The notes beneath the pieces are model-generated. The model was not told the DNA's origin. It made no database searches and saw only the letters and a list, made by a program, of their open reading frames with translations. This document shows, in pieces, positions 27,430 to 37,100 of a stretch of DNA of 64,000 nt. A program made the translations under genes and the position numbers. The stretch's first letter is position 1. Every line of letters starts with the position of its first letter. Source of the DNA: Qipengyuania algicida (GTDB lineage: Bacteria > Pseudomonadota > Alphaproteobacteria > Sphingomonadales > Sphingomonadaceae); NCBI RefSeq assembly GCF_009828025.1, contig NZ_WTYA01000002.1, positions 62,001 to 126,000 on the forward strand, in the 5' to 3' direction.

Positions 27430-28055
27430 GCTGAAGTCTTTTCGTGTCTGGAGTGAATGTCGAGAATGGCGTTGGCGTTGGCGATGATGACCGCCTTGAC
27501 CTGGTCGAGAACGTCAGCGTCGGCGAGAGTAGCGCCCAGCAAACGTTCGAAACTGGCACGTGAGGCACGAATGGCGATCGCCTGACCAATCAATGTCATC
27601 GCGATGATCCGACATTGGCGCAGATCATCGCTATTGGTTACGATGCACACCAGCTCGGTCAGCTTGCGCCACATCTTTCCCATCGGGCCATCGTAAATGT
27701 AGTCGAAGGCTTCGGTCGGGTTCATTTGCTCGCGCACGATAAAAAGCGCCTCGTTGGCCGACCGGCTGACCTTTTCGACAAACCTTTGCAAAAGCTGTTC
27801 GATGAGCTGGCGCGCTTCAGCCGGGTCGCGCCCGGCGATCACACCGTCGATATCCAGCCCTTCGACCACCATACTCATGCCGACTGCGATATGCTTGGCG
27901 GCGGCAACATACAGCCCTTCCTTGCCACCGAAGTGATAGGTGATCGAAGACATGGCAGTACCGGCCTTCGCCGCGATTTCGCGTGTCGAAGCGCCTTCGA
28001 TGCCCTTGGCACCAAATTCGCTGATGGCGGTTTCAAGAAGGCTGGTATGAGTCAC
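27426..28055 (-). CDS. TetR-family regulator of the efflux operon
   Basis: A 209-residue TetR repressor if translation starts at the GTG at 28055; an upstream in-frame start at 28091 would read through the 16-base operator palindrome and is unlikely. The helix-turn-helix is STREIAAKAGTAMSSITYHF (residues ~25-45). The C-terminal domain resembles the CecR (DUF1956) group of efflux regulators. It is the first gene of the emrA-emrB-outer-membrane-factor operon and has its presumed operator 14 bases upstream, so it probably represses itself and the pump, released by a drug-like ligand. Confidence 0.87.
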   Translation of the reverse strand: MTHTSLLETAISEFGAKGIEGASTREIAAKAGTAMSSITYHFGGKEGLYVAAAKHIAVGMSMVVEGLDIDGVIAGRDPAEARQLIEQLLQRFVEKVSRSANEALFIVREQMNPTEAFDYIYDGPMGKMWRKLTELVCIVTNSDDLRQCRIIAMTLIGQAIAIRASRASFERLLGATLADADVLDQVKAVIIANANAILDIHSRHEKTSA

Positions 28056-28068
28056 GCGGGGCCAACTA

Positions 28069-28084
28069 GTTCGTTCGAACGAAC
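28069..28084. promoter_or_regulatory. Perfect 16-base palindrome, TetR operator
   Basis: GTTCGTTCGAACGAAC is a perfect 16-base palindrome immediately upstream of the TetR gene (start 28055). Size, symmetry and place are typical of a TetR autoregulatory operator covering the promoter of the efflux operon. Confidence 0.75.
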
Positions 28085-28175
28085 AAAACAAGTGGCTCAG
28101 AGAAACTTTTCCTTGAGACGCTTAACCTCGGCAGTGGTTCCGGCTGCAGTTCGGGGAAGCCGGACCTCTCGAAAG

Positions 28176-29255
28176 TCAGCTTTCTTGCGGTACGGCATTC
28201 CCAGGCGCGGCAGTCGAGTGACGCAGCGTAAGGCGTGCTGGAATAACAATCGGCTCCGTGGACTTGGATTTTTGTGGCTTACCCGCCTTGGCTTCGATCA
28301 GCAGGCGGATCGCTTCCGCCGAAACCTCGGCAATCGGCTGGTCGATCGCGGTCAGGGGTGGAACAGCCAGTCTCACCATCGGTGTATCGTCGAAACTCAC
28401 CAGAGAGAGGTCGCGCGGGACGGCCAGCCCTCGCGCATTGGCTTCGCGCAGGGTGGCCAATGCCATCTGATCGTTGCTGGCGATGATTGCGGTCACGCGC
28501 TCACCGCGGTCGAACAGTCGACCTGCCGCTGCATGACCGGACTCAGCGCTGAAATCGCCCCATTCGAGCAAACCGCCATGCTCGAAGCCAAGCGATTCCA
28601 TCGCCTTGCGCCAGCCATCCACACGCCAGCTGCTGATTGCATACTCTGGCGACCCGGCAATAAAGCCGATGCTACGGTGGCCAAGCTCGGCAAGATGCTC
28701 GGTCGCTAGTCGGGCGGCGCGTTCGTCATCCATGGTGAGCATAATGCCGGGCCTGTCGTCATCCACCCCAATCCGGGCCACCGCAATCTCGCGATCCTCC
28801 AGCAGATCGAGGATCTTATTGTTCTGCGAGTGAGGCGGCGTAAGAATGACCCCATCCGGCGAAAGAGCGGCAAGCGCTGCCGAAATCTCGCGCTCCACAT
28901 GATCGGCATGGGTATCGATGAGTTCCACGACCAGGCGATAACCGGACGGCTCCCCGCCCATCACCGCTCCATAAAGCATCTGATCGATCCAGTCGGTGCC
29001 TTGCCTTAGCTGCCAATCCTCGATTGTGCGCGTGCGATCGTTCAGTGCGAGGATGAGATAGGATCGCGACCCGCCCATGCGCTGCGCAGCGATCGAGGGC
29101 ACATAGCCCAGCTTCTCGATCGAACGCAGAACCTTGTCCTTGACCGCCGGTCGGACGTTTGGTTGCTTGTTGATGACCCGGCTGACGGTCTGGTGCGAGA
29201 CCCCTGCATCCTCGGCCACGTGCCTGATCGTGACCGATCCCTTGCGCTTCGCCAT
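28176..29255 (-). CDS. LacI-family transcriptional regulator
   Basis: A 359-residue LacI/GalR regulator. The N-terminal helix-turn-helix is TIRHVAEDAGVSHQTVSRVI (residues 9-28) with hinge LGYVPSIAAQRM, then a periplasmic-binding-protein-like sugar-sensing domain (IAGSPEYAISSWRVDGWRKA, IIASNDQMALATL, LSLVSFDDTPM). It is the last gene of the TonB-halogenase operon; its start overlaps the preceding halogenase stop by one base. A LacI-type palindrome in the divergent promoter at 37282-37293 is the likely target, so it should control both the receptor operon and the GH3 glucosidase in response to a sugar. Confidence 0.9.
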   Translation of the reverse strand: MAKRKGSVTIRHVAEDAGVSHQTVSRVINKQPNVRPAVKDKVLRSIEKLGYVPSIAAQRMGGSRSYLILALNDRTRTIEDWQLRQGTDWIDQMLYGAVMGGEPSGYRLVVELIDTHADHVEREISAALAALSPDGVILTPPHSQNNKILDLLEDREIAVARIGVDDDRPGIMLTMDDERAARLATEHLAELGHRSIGFIAGSPEYAISSWRVDGWRKAMESLGFEHGGLLEWGDFSAESGHAAAGRLFDRGERVTAIIASNDQMALATLREANARGLAVPRDLSLVSFDDTPMVRLAVPPLTAIDQPIAEVSAEAIRLLIEAKAGKPQKSKSTEPIVIPARLTLRHSTAAPGNAVPQES

Positions 29256-30748
29256 CAGGCCGCCTCAGCCTGGCTGGCGCCGCAATACCGCGCCACATAA
29301 TCGCCATGCGCGGGCAGAGAGGCGACTGTGTGTGCAACATCCTGCCGCAATCCACCGAGCAGGTGCGTCAGTTCATCCTCGGACAGCTTGCCCGCCACGG
29401 GATGGTAGGATTGCGGAATGATCCCCTGCCCCATCATGACCTGAACCCAGCTGTTTTCGGCGAATAATTCCTCATTCTTGCGAAACACCCGCCCGGTTTC
29501 GCGGAACAATTCGATCTTCTGCGCAAGCGTATCGGGGATCGGCAGGTCGGCGCACAATCTCCAGAATGGGCTGTCGCGCCTTTCGGTCGCGACGTAATGG
29601 AGCACCAGAAAATCGCGGATCTGCAGCATGTCGGTCATTTGCTGCTCGTTGAATTCAGCCACGTCGCGCTCGCTGATGCGGCCAGCCGGGAGCATCCGGA
29701 TTACCCGCAGAACCGCGCGCTGGATCAGGTGAATACTGGTCGATTCCAGCGGCTCCATGAACCCGCCTGCCAGACCTATGGCGATGCAGTTGCGATACCA
29801 TTGCTTGCGCCTTGCTCCGGCGCGGAACCTTAACCGGTTGGGCTTGGTCCTGACCGCGCCCTCGACATTGCCAAGCAGGCGTTCCTCCGCAGCGTCGTGG
29901 TCAAGATAGCCGCTGCAATAGACGATACCATTACCGGTGCGGTGTTGCAGCGGGATGCGCCATTGCCAGCCCGCATCATGCGTCATTGCACGCGTAAACG
30001 GTACCGGCGGCGCGATATTGTCGGTCTGGACTGCAATCGCTGAATCGCACGGCAGGTAATGCGTCCAGTCGTCGAAACCCGCGTGCAAGGCGCCTTCCAT
30101 CAAGAGCGCACGAAACCCGGTGCAGTCAATGAACAGATCGCCTTCGATCCGCTTACCGCTGTCCAGCTGCAGGGCTGCGATGTGGCCGTTTTCGCCATCG
30201 AGTTCGACCTCGTCGATCCTCCCTTCAATTCGCGTCACGCCATCGCCTTCGGCCATGGTCCTGAGGAAGCGCGCATACAGCGTGGAATCGAGCTGGTAGG
30301 CGTAATTCATCCGCTCATTGGGCAGATGCGCGAACTTGCCCGCCATCGCTGCGACGAGTTCGAGGCAATAATCGTCATAGGGCTCGTCACGCCCCTGCGT
30401 CTTCCCGTGCATCCAGAAGTGCTGAAAGCCTGCCGACCAGTGATCGCGTCCGGTCACCCCGAATGAATGGAAATAGCGGTCGGTCCCGTCGCGCCAGCCA
30501 TCGAACAGGATACCCAGCTTGAAGGTCGCCTGTGTCGCACGCATGAAATCGGCCTCGCTTATGCCGAGCACGCGATTAAAATTTGCCAGGGGCGGAATGG
30601 TGGATTCGCCAACCCCCACAGTACCGATGGCATCGGATTCAACGAGAGTGATCGCGACAGTCTTGCCCAACGTCCGCGCCAGCGCTGCGGCAGTCATCCA
30701 GCCAGCGGTGCCCCCACCGGCAACCACGATCCTTTGTGCAACCTGCAT
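29255..30748 (-). CDS. Tryptophan 7-halogenase family flavoprotein (1)
   Basis: A 497-residue flavin-dependent halogenase-family protein. FAD binding is shown by GGGTAGW (residues 11-17) and GVGEST; the halogenase lysine is Lys77 in ATFKLGILFDGW; the family WxWxIP signature is present as WQWRIP near residue 255; FMEPLEST contributes the active-site region. Such genes are common beside TonB receptors in Caulobacter, Xanthomonas and sphingomonads, where their substrates are mostly unknown. It follows a cupin gene after a five-base gap and overlaps lacI by one base. Halogenation of a free aromatic compound or of the imported glycan's aglycone are both possible. Confidence 0.88.
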   Translation of the reverse strand: MQVAQRIVVAGGGTAGWMTAAALARTLGKTVAITLVESDAIGTVGVGESTIPPLANFNRVLGISEADFMRATQATFKLGILFDGWRDGTDRYFHSFGVTGRDHWSAGFQHFWMHGKTQGRDEPYDDYCLELVAAMAGKFAHLPNERMNYAYQLDSTLYARFLRTMAEGDGVTRIEGRIDEVELDGENGHIAALQLDSGKRIEGDLFIDCTGFRALLMEGALHAGFDDWTHYLPCDSAIAVQTDNIAPPVPFTRAMTHDAGWQWRIPLQHRTGNGIVYCSGYLDHDAAEERLLGNVEGAVRTKPNRLRFRAGARRKQWYRNCIAIGLAGGFMEPLESTSIHLIQRAVLRVIRMLPAGRISERDVAEFNEQQMTDMLQIRDFLVLHYVATERRDSPFWRLCADLPIPDTLAQKIELFRETGRVFRKNEELFAENSWVQVMMGQGIIPQSYHPVAGKLSEDELTHLLGGLRQDVAHTVASLPAHGDYVARYCGASQAEAA

Positions 30749-30753
30749 GGCGA

Positions 30754-31788
30754 TCAGCCCTTCCCAAGCTGCTGTAGAATGAAATTGCGTATTCGCGATG
30801 CGCTTTGCGGTGTCAGTCGGTCGAGCACGCTGCGGGCCTTTTCAGGAATGTGCGCAGTCACCGCTTCGTCATTTTCGAACACGTAATAATCGAAAAGGTC
30901 GCGCCAGATACGCTTTTCTTCGTGTGGCAGGTCGCGGATCGAGAGCATTGCGTGGTTAAGCGCATCCTGCGGCTGACCCAGCCAGCGCGGTGTGTCGCGC
31001 CACCAGTAATTCATCAGCACGTTGAACGGGGCAAGACCTTCGACATGGTGCCACCACATCGACGGGATGAACAGCGCATCGCCTGGCTCCAGCTCGGTAA
31101 TTTGAGCGTGCTGGAGCGCTTCGCGAAACCTTGGGAAGCGCGCAAAGTCAGGAGCATGGAAATCGACCATGCTGATCGCCCTGCCTGCCGGAGTGTTGTC
31201 GACCGGTCCGAGGTAGAGATTGCGGAACTGCTCTGGCGGGAACAGGGTAAAGCGCCGTCGTCCCACCGCACAGCAGGCGAGATTGTCAGGGAAGTCGTTG
31301 TGCGCAGCGATACGCGTGCGCGTTCCGATCCAGATACTCTTGAGCAGATCGCGGTCGCCGAGCGGGATCGGGTGATCCTCGTCCAGACCGTCAAAAAACT
31401 GGCGCGTATCGATCGACGCGAGATAGACCGCCGGGCAATCGGGATCGTTCTCGCGCACCGCCATCTGGCTGAAAATGTCGTCGAGCCGCCCGCGACCGCT
31501 ACGGAAGTTCATCCCCATGGAATCGTCGTAGAACAGCCGGCCTCCGGCCCCGCTCTCGCCCAGCGAGACGGTAAACGGCACATCGCGCCGCTTCCGCAGC
31601 AGGTAAGCACGCGCATCGTCGGCTGAATTCAGACCGGCCCTGACCAACGGCCAATCCGCGACCAAGCCACGAACAACAAAGGGTTCGCGCGCCCCGCGCA
31701 CGGCTTCATCGAGCGGGCCTGCCCCGGCGATCTCTCGCTCGGCTATCGGCGCTGCCTGCACCGCAATGTCGGGATCGGCCTCAGCCAC
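30754..31788 (-). CDS. JmjC-like cupin (cupin_8) domain protein
   Basis: A 344-residue protein of the cupin_8/JmjC-like group, which includes Fe(II)/2-oxoglutarate hydroxylases. The facial triad is visible as His163-x-Asp165 (AAHNDFPDN) and a distal His at 247 or 248 (MWWHHVE); RRRFTLFPPEQ lies between. A GTG at 31788, overlapping the SapC stop by eight bases, is chosen as start. In these TonB-halogenase operons a cupin of this type regularly sits between SapC and the second halogenase. Substrate unknown; hydroxylation of a protein or small molecule is inferred. Confidence 0.84.
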   Translation of the reverse strand: MAEADPDIAVQAAPIAEREIAGAGPLDEAVRGAREPFVVRGLVADWPLVRAGLNSADDARAYLLRKRRDVPFTVSLGESGAGGRLFYDDSMGMNFRSGRGRLDDIFSQMAVRENDPDCPAVYLASIDTRQFFDGLDEDHPIPLGDRDLLKSIWIGTRTRIAAHNDFPDNLACCAVGRRRFTLFPPEQFRNLYLGPVDNTPAGRAISMVDFHAPDFARFPRFREALQHAQITELEPGDALFIPSMWWHHVEGLAPFNVLMNYWWRDTPRWLGQPQDALNHAMLSIRDLPHEEKRIWRDLFDYYVFENDEAVTAHIPEKARSVLDRLTPQSASRIRNFILQQLGKG

Positions 31789-32503
31789 GGTCCATCCGCT
31801 GCACCTTGCGCCGGGCAAGCGTCGCAAGGTGACCCAGCGAGGCCAGTGCCATGAAGATCGGCATCAAGTGACCTGCCTCATGCAATTCGGCCAAGGCGAC
31901 GCTATCGAGCGAGCGCAAACGTTCTTCATCGATCGCGTGATAGCCGACGAGGCGGTTTGTCGCCCCGCCCTCCACCGGCACTTCGAATGCCATGGGCTGA
32001 AGCAGTTGATGCCGTTTCAACGCGTCGAAGAACGCTGCGCTGGCGCGGTATCCCTCGTCGAGTTCGCCGAGCATCGATGCGACTTGTTCGAGATAGGGGG
32101 TCGGCTGGCCATCCTCGTCAAAAACCCGCACGCCATCGGCATCGCTGTGCGCAATACGCGGGCTCGCCATATCGATATGCACCTGCCCCGGCCCGTCGCC
32201 GGAGGCATCGCGTCCGACGAGGAATGGCTGGATCGACAAAGCCAGGGGCCGATAGGTGGCCGTCCAGCCGCTCTCGCCAAGAAAGAGGTTTTCCCCGTCC
32301 TCAAGCCCGAACATCGCCAATGCGGTAAAACTATCGCGCTCGGGATTGAGGCGGAACAGGATCGGGAATTCACCCTGCACCCGGCGGAATTCGTCCGGAA
32401 AGGTAAGGCAGCCCATGACAGCATCGCCGAGATCGGCAGCGGCTTCGCTGCGCACCCGCAGGTCGCGATGGTCTTCGGCGGTCAGGATGGCGTGGCTGGA
32501 CAT
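31781..32503 (-). CDS. SapC family protein
   Basis: A 240-residue SapC-type protein. The name comes from a Campylobacter surface-layer locus, but in alphaproteobacteria these proteins occur in TonB-receptor operons and their biochemical role is unknown. Typical features are GCLTFPDEFRRVQGEFPILF near residue 30-50, then LAMFGLEDGENLFL, YRPLALSIQPF, and a C-terminal helix ending near the stop. No signal peptide is visible. The ATG at 32503 overlaps the preceding halogenase stop by one base, and its stop overlaps the cupin start. Cytoplasmic association with the halogenases is an inference from co-occurrence. Confidence 0.83.
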   Translation of the reverse strand: MSSHAILTAEDHRDLRVRSEAAADLGDAVMGCLTFPDEFRRVQGEFPILFRLNPERDSFTALAMFGLEDGENLFLGESGWTATYRPLALSIQPFLVGRDASGDGPGQVHIDMASPRIAHSDADGVRVFDEDGQPTPYLEQVASMLGELDEGYRASAAFFDALKRHQLLQPMAFEVPVEGGATNRLVGYHAIDEERLRSLDSVALAELHEAGHLMPIFMALASLGHLATLARRKVQRMDRG

Positions 32504-34101
32504 CAGTGAGTGGTAACTTTCTGTCGTTCCGGGGGTGTCCCCAATGCATCGAAATAGGCGCGATTTGAAGGAAGACTTGCCAACAGGCTGCGCTCTCGCT
32601 GGTCGCGTTGGGCAGCGAGGGCGCGCACAGCACCGGGAGAAGAATGGCGCATCGGCGATGCGAGCGGCGGTACGAAGCCCATACCATAGAGGACATACTG
32701 CCAGCTCGCCGAGGGGAACACCTCGTCTATGGCAGAAAAATCTGCCGCAAGCGGCGGACGATCGTGCCACAGGTCGAGCAATTCGGCCAGACGCGCCGGG
32801 ATGGTATCCGGATCGCGATGATCGCACCAATAGGGATCGATCCGGCGACTGAGAATATAATGGAGCTTGAGAAATTCGACGATGCGTGCCCAGCGGTAAC
32901 GCATAAGCGCGTTGAATCGCCTGGCGCGGGGCACGAGTGCGGCGCGGTCCCGGGGGAAATCCTCAAGTAGCGCCTCCACTCCCAGCTCAACCATCACGAT
33001 GGCGGAGGCTTCCAGAGGTTCCAGGAACCCCGCCGACTGACCGATCGCAAGGCAGTTACCTTCCCAGAAGCGCTCCCGATAACCTGAGCGAAACGAGAGC
33101 AGACGGGCTTCCTGTGCGCTTGCGGAACCTGTTCCGCCAGTGGCTGCCAGATAGGCATCCAATATCTCTCGTGCCTGCCCTTCTTCAACATGGCGTGACG
33201 AATAGACGCAACCCACACCGCGCCTTTCCGGAAGACCGATATCCCAGATCCAGCCCGCCTGATGCGCGGTAGCATTGGTCTGAGAAGCGAGCGGCGCGTC
33301 CTCCAGTTGGGGAACCTGAATGGCGAGCGCGCGATCGTTGAAAAGGATGCCACCGACATCTTCGAAGGGCACTTCGTACTCGCCCGAGATCAGCAAGGCT
33401 GCCGCGCCGGTACAGTCAAGGAACAGATCGCCTTCGATCCGCCCTGTATCGCGGGTGACAACAGCATCGATCATCCCGCTGCCTCCGCGCTCTACAGTGG
33501 TGACATGATCGCTGACATGCGTGATCCCGAGCCGCTCGACTCCATGCCGGGCCAGCAGGTGCGCAAACTTTCCCGCGTCAAGGTGATAGGCATAATTGAG
33601 CGCCCCGGCATAATCCGGCATCTGCCTTTGTCGCGGGGCGAGGTTACGCTCGCAAATGGCAGGCTGAGCGCTTGCCGAAGCCGCAAAGCCTGCGGTGCCG
33701 GGCGCACTGGCCCAGCGCATTACTGCATCGCGATCAGCACCGTATGGAGCTGTAAAAGGATGGTAATAGCGGTCATTCGCTCCACCGGTAGCCCAGCCAT
33801 CGAAGCGTGTACCCTGCTTGAAAGACGCGCTGCACGCAGCAAGGAAATCGGCTTCGGCAAACCCGATCTTCTCCAGAGTGCCGCGCATGGTCGGCCAGGT
33901 CCCCTCCCCCACACCGATTGTCGGTATGTCGGGGGATTCGATTAGGGTGACGGAGACAGGGTCGTTGCATGCTGCATCGACACGTGAGGCGATCAGACAA
34001 GCGGCGAGCCATCCGGCCGTGCCACCGCCGACAACCACCACACGCCGGATCGGAGGCTCCCTATCCGGCGCGCCAGCATTCTTCTGTCCGCTTACGCTCA
34101 C
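32503..34101 (-). CDS. Tryptophan 7-halogenase family flavoprotein (2)
   Basis: A 532-residue halogenase-family flavoprotein, paralogous to the one at 29255-30748. It has GGGTAGW (residues 25-31), GVGEGT, Lys95 in ASFKQGTRFDGW and FLEPLEAS. The WxWxIP signature is altered to WIWDIG: the final proline position holds glycine. It starts at GTG 34101 behind a GGGGGAG ribosome site, 74 bases after the TonB receptor stop and directly behind a strong hairpin. The altered signature may mean changed chemistry (for example mono-oxygenation) or simply a subfamily feature. Confidence 0.86.
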   Translation of the reverse strand: MSVSGQKNAGAPDREPPIRRVVVVGGGTAGWLAACLIASRVDAACNDPVSVTLIESPDIPTIGVGEGTWPTMRGTLEKIGFAEADFLAACSASFKQGTRFDGWATGGANDRYYHPFTAPYGADRDAVMRWASAPGTAGFAASASAQPAICERNLAPRQRQMPDYAGALNYAYHLDAGKFAHLLARHGVERLGITHVSDHVTTVERGGSGMIDAVVTRDTGRIEGDLFLDCTGAAALLISGEYEVPFEDVGGILFNDRALAIQVPQLEDAPLASQTNATAHQAGWIWDIGLPERRGVGCVYSSRHVEEGQAREILDAYLAATGGTGSASAQEARLLSFRSGYRERFWEGNCLAIGQSAGFLEPLEASAIVMVELGVEALLEDFPRDRAALVPRARRFNALMRYRWARIVEFLKLHYILSRRIDPYWCDHRDPDTIPARLAELLDLWHDRPPLAADFSAIDEVFPSASWQYVLYGMGFVPPLASPMRHSSPGAVRALAAQRDQRERSLLASLPSNRAYFDALGTPPERQKVTTH

Positions 34102-34122
34102 CGACTCCCCCGCAATGCAGCG

Positions 34123-34165
34123 TCACCCCTGCGCACCGGGTGCGATGTGCGGTGCGCAGGGGTGA
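34123..34165 (-). other. 15-base perfect intercistronic stem-loop
   Basis: TCACCCCTGCGCACC (34123-34137) is exactly complementary to GGTGCGCAGGGGTGA (34151-34165), loop 13 bases, in the 74-base gap between the TonB receptor and halogenase genes. In the transcript direction no run of T follows, so it is not a standard terminator. It more likely protects the receptor mRNA 3' end or reduces expression of the downstream enzymes. Confidence 0.8.
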
Positions 34166-34175
34166 ACTCTAGGCG

Positions 34176-37100
34176 TCAGAACTTGTACCGCAAGCCAAGG
34201 CTGTAACGCGAGTAGCCCGGAGCCGCGAAGGTGACATTGTTGTCATTACGCATATGGCCGCGGCGATTGGCGTTGGTGATGTTGATGCCGTTCATGAATA
34301 CCGAGAAGGCAGACGAGATGTCGTAGCTGGCGCTGACGTCGAACTGCCCATAGGCATCGGTATAGTACGGATCAGTGCTATAGCCCGACAGGAAGGCAGC
34401 ACGCCAGTTATAGGCAATACGCGCCTGGATAGCGTTCTTTTCATAGAACAGAACAGCGTTGGCGCTGTCGCTGACCCCGGTGATCGCAAATTGCGTGGCC
34501 GTATAGCGCAAGGCGTTGTCATAAGTCTTGTCGCTGTTGACGACCGTGTAGTTCAGGATCGTGCCGAAGCCGGTGTTCCAGAAGTTGTGCTGAAGGGCAA
34601 ACTCCCAGCCGGAAATATTGGCGACCTGATCGCTATTACCCGGCTGCGTGATGGTAAAGTCGAGCAACGGATCGCCCGCCTGCCCGATGATACCCACCGG
34701 CGTGCCGTTGTTATAGAACACTGCGCCCGGATAATTCGCGACGACATAGTCGAGAATACCCATCGGATCGGCCGGATCGGTACGCGCCGCGAACGGGGCA
34801 CCCGCACCCAAAGCCGCGACCGCTTCCTGGAAAATCGCGCCCTGGCCGGGATTGGATAGCCCGAACAACGTCGAATTGGTGAACTGCGTCCCGATGAAGT
34901 CGCTTACCTGCTTGTGGAAATATCCCACCGACAGATAGCTCGACGGTCCGTAATACCACTCAGCCGACAGATCGATGTTCTTCGACTTGTACGGCAGAAG
35001 CCCTGGATTACCCGAACCAGCGGTACTGCCGCCGTTGATACGCGCCGGCGAGTTGACCGTGAAACTTCCGTTCATATCGGCATAGTTCGGCCGCGTAATC
35101 GTGTGGCTGTAGGATGCGCGCAGGGTCACGTTGCGGACCGGCGAGATATCGAAATCGATCGCCGGCAGCCAGTTATGATACTCACCACTTAAGGTGGTGA
35201 ACTGCGTATCGGCCGATTGCAGCACGCCGATCTCGTTGTAGGACAATAGATATGTGCCGGTGTAAACCGGCGACAGCGACGTGCTTGACGTCTTGGTCCG
35301 CTCGTAACGCACCCCGGCCCGGAAATGGGTCAGCATATTGCCGATGTCGAACTTGAAGCTGACCTGGGCGTAGGGCGCCAGAGTCTTTTCGCGAATGTTG
35401 TTGTCGACCGAATATTCTGCGAGGCAATTGTCACCGCCGATAGGCGTCCCAGAAACCGGACTGCTGCAAATGCCCAGCTGATCCTGAAGGTAATTGGTGA
35501 GGCCCAGCGTATCGATTTGAAAATAGGTCGGCAGAATGCCTGGAGCCTGACCTCCATTCATATTGCCCAGATTGCCCGGAACGCTCGCCGGGATAAAAAA
35601 GCTGTCAGGCGTGTCGGCCGCGCTGAGCGTGCCACCCCAGGTATCGTTCTGAAGATAGCCATAGGCGGTGCGAACGGCATTGTCGGTCAGCGTGACGCCG
35701 AAATCGAGGCTTTCGATGAAGTTGGTGTCGAAATCGAATCCGCCACGCACCGAAAGCTGATTGATCCGGTCGCGCATGTAGGCGTTGTAGAACGCGTTGC
35801 CCGACGGACGGATGTTCGCGGCAGTAATCGCCGACCCGGGATACATTGAAACCGACATCACCGGCATGGGGGTAGTATAGTCGATCGTCTGGTCTTCAAC
35901 GCCATAGATGGCCGTGCCCAGCGCCACATTGCTGCCCAACGGCGACGTGGGCTTGCTTTCCGCAGTCGAATGATGCGCATCAACCTCAAGCCGGAAACCT
36001 GCCGGGCCCTGCCACTTGATATTGCCGCCCAACGAACGGTTGATGTTGCGGTTCTTGGTGAGACTTCCGGTGATCGCGAGATCCTTGTTCTCGTTCTGCT
36101 GAAAATGCTCGGAATAGAACAGCGGACCCGCAACCGGACCATCGGTCCATGCGCTGCTGGTATCGTTGTGGTTGAACCAGACACCGATCGAATTGGTCCG
36201 CGCGTCGACGGTGTACTGCGAATAGGTGTAATCGAGAGTCGCGGTCAGCGAATCCACCGGACGGAACTGCAATACCGCCTGGCCATTGATTCGCTCACGA
36301 TCGATATCGGTAAAGTTGTAGGCAGCATTCTGCGTGACCTGATAAACATCGTTGGGGCCGGGACGATTGGTGATATTGGCATAACGCGGATCCCCCGGCA
36401 TCGCGAGAGAGCCCCAGTTGTTCTCCGACCCCAGATAGCCTTCGCGCCAGCCTGCGGAGAAGGTGTCGAGGCTCGCCTTGCGCCGCTGATATGCACCGCT
36501 CAGCAAGATACCGATCTTGTTATCCGCGAAAGTGTCACTGACGATGCCGGAGACTTCCGGCGTAATATCAAAGCCAGCGCCGCTTGTATGATCTTTGACC
36601 GACTTGACCGCGAGGCTGCCATGGAAGCCTGGCTTGTCGAGTGGGCGCGGGGTGAGGATATTGATCGTCGACCCGATGCCGCCGCTGGGCAGCGCCGCAC
36701 GGCCGGATTTGTAGACCTCTACCGCCGCAATGCCTTCAGCAGCAAGGTTGGCAAAATCGAAGCTGCGCGAGGACGGCGGCTCTGTGCCGGGGCCGATATT
36801 CGAAGCGGGCATTTCACGCCCGTTGAGCAGGACAAGGTTGAACGCCGGGCCAAACCCGCGAACCGTCACATACTGCCCTTCGCCGTTTGAACGGTCAATC
36901 GACACGCCGGTGACGCGCTGCAGCGCCTCGGCAAGGTTGGTGTCGGGGAACTTGCCGATATCTTCAGCCGAAATCGCATCGACAACACCAAGCGCGTTGC
37001 GCTTCAAATTCATCGAGTCGCGCAAGCTGGCGCGCAGACCGGTGACGATAATTTCGTTGCCGGTCGAAGCCTTGTTCGCATCAGACGTTGCCGCAGGAGC

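Noticed and set aside
28140-28165. CCGGCT...AGCCGG hairpin after lacI
   Set aside because: Six-base stem without a T tract and inside the promoter side of the TetR gene; too weak to call a terminator.
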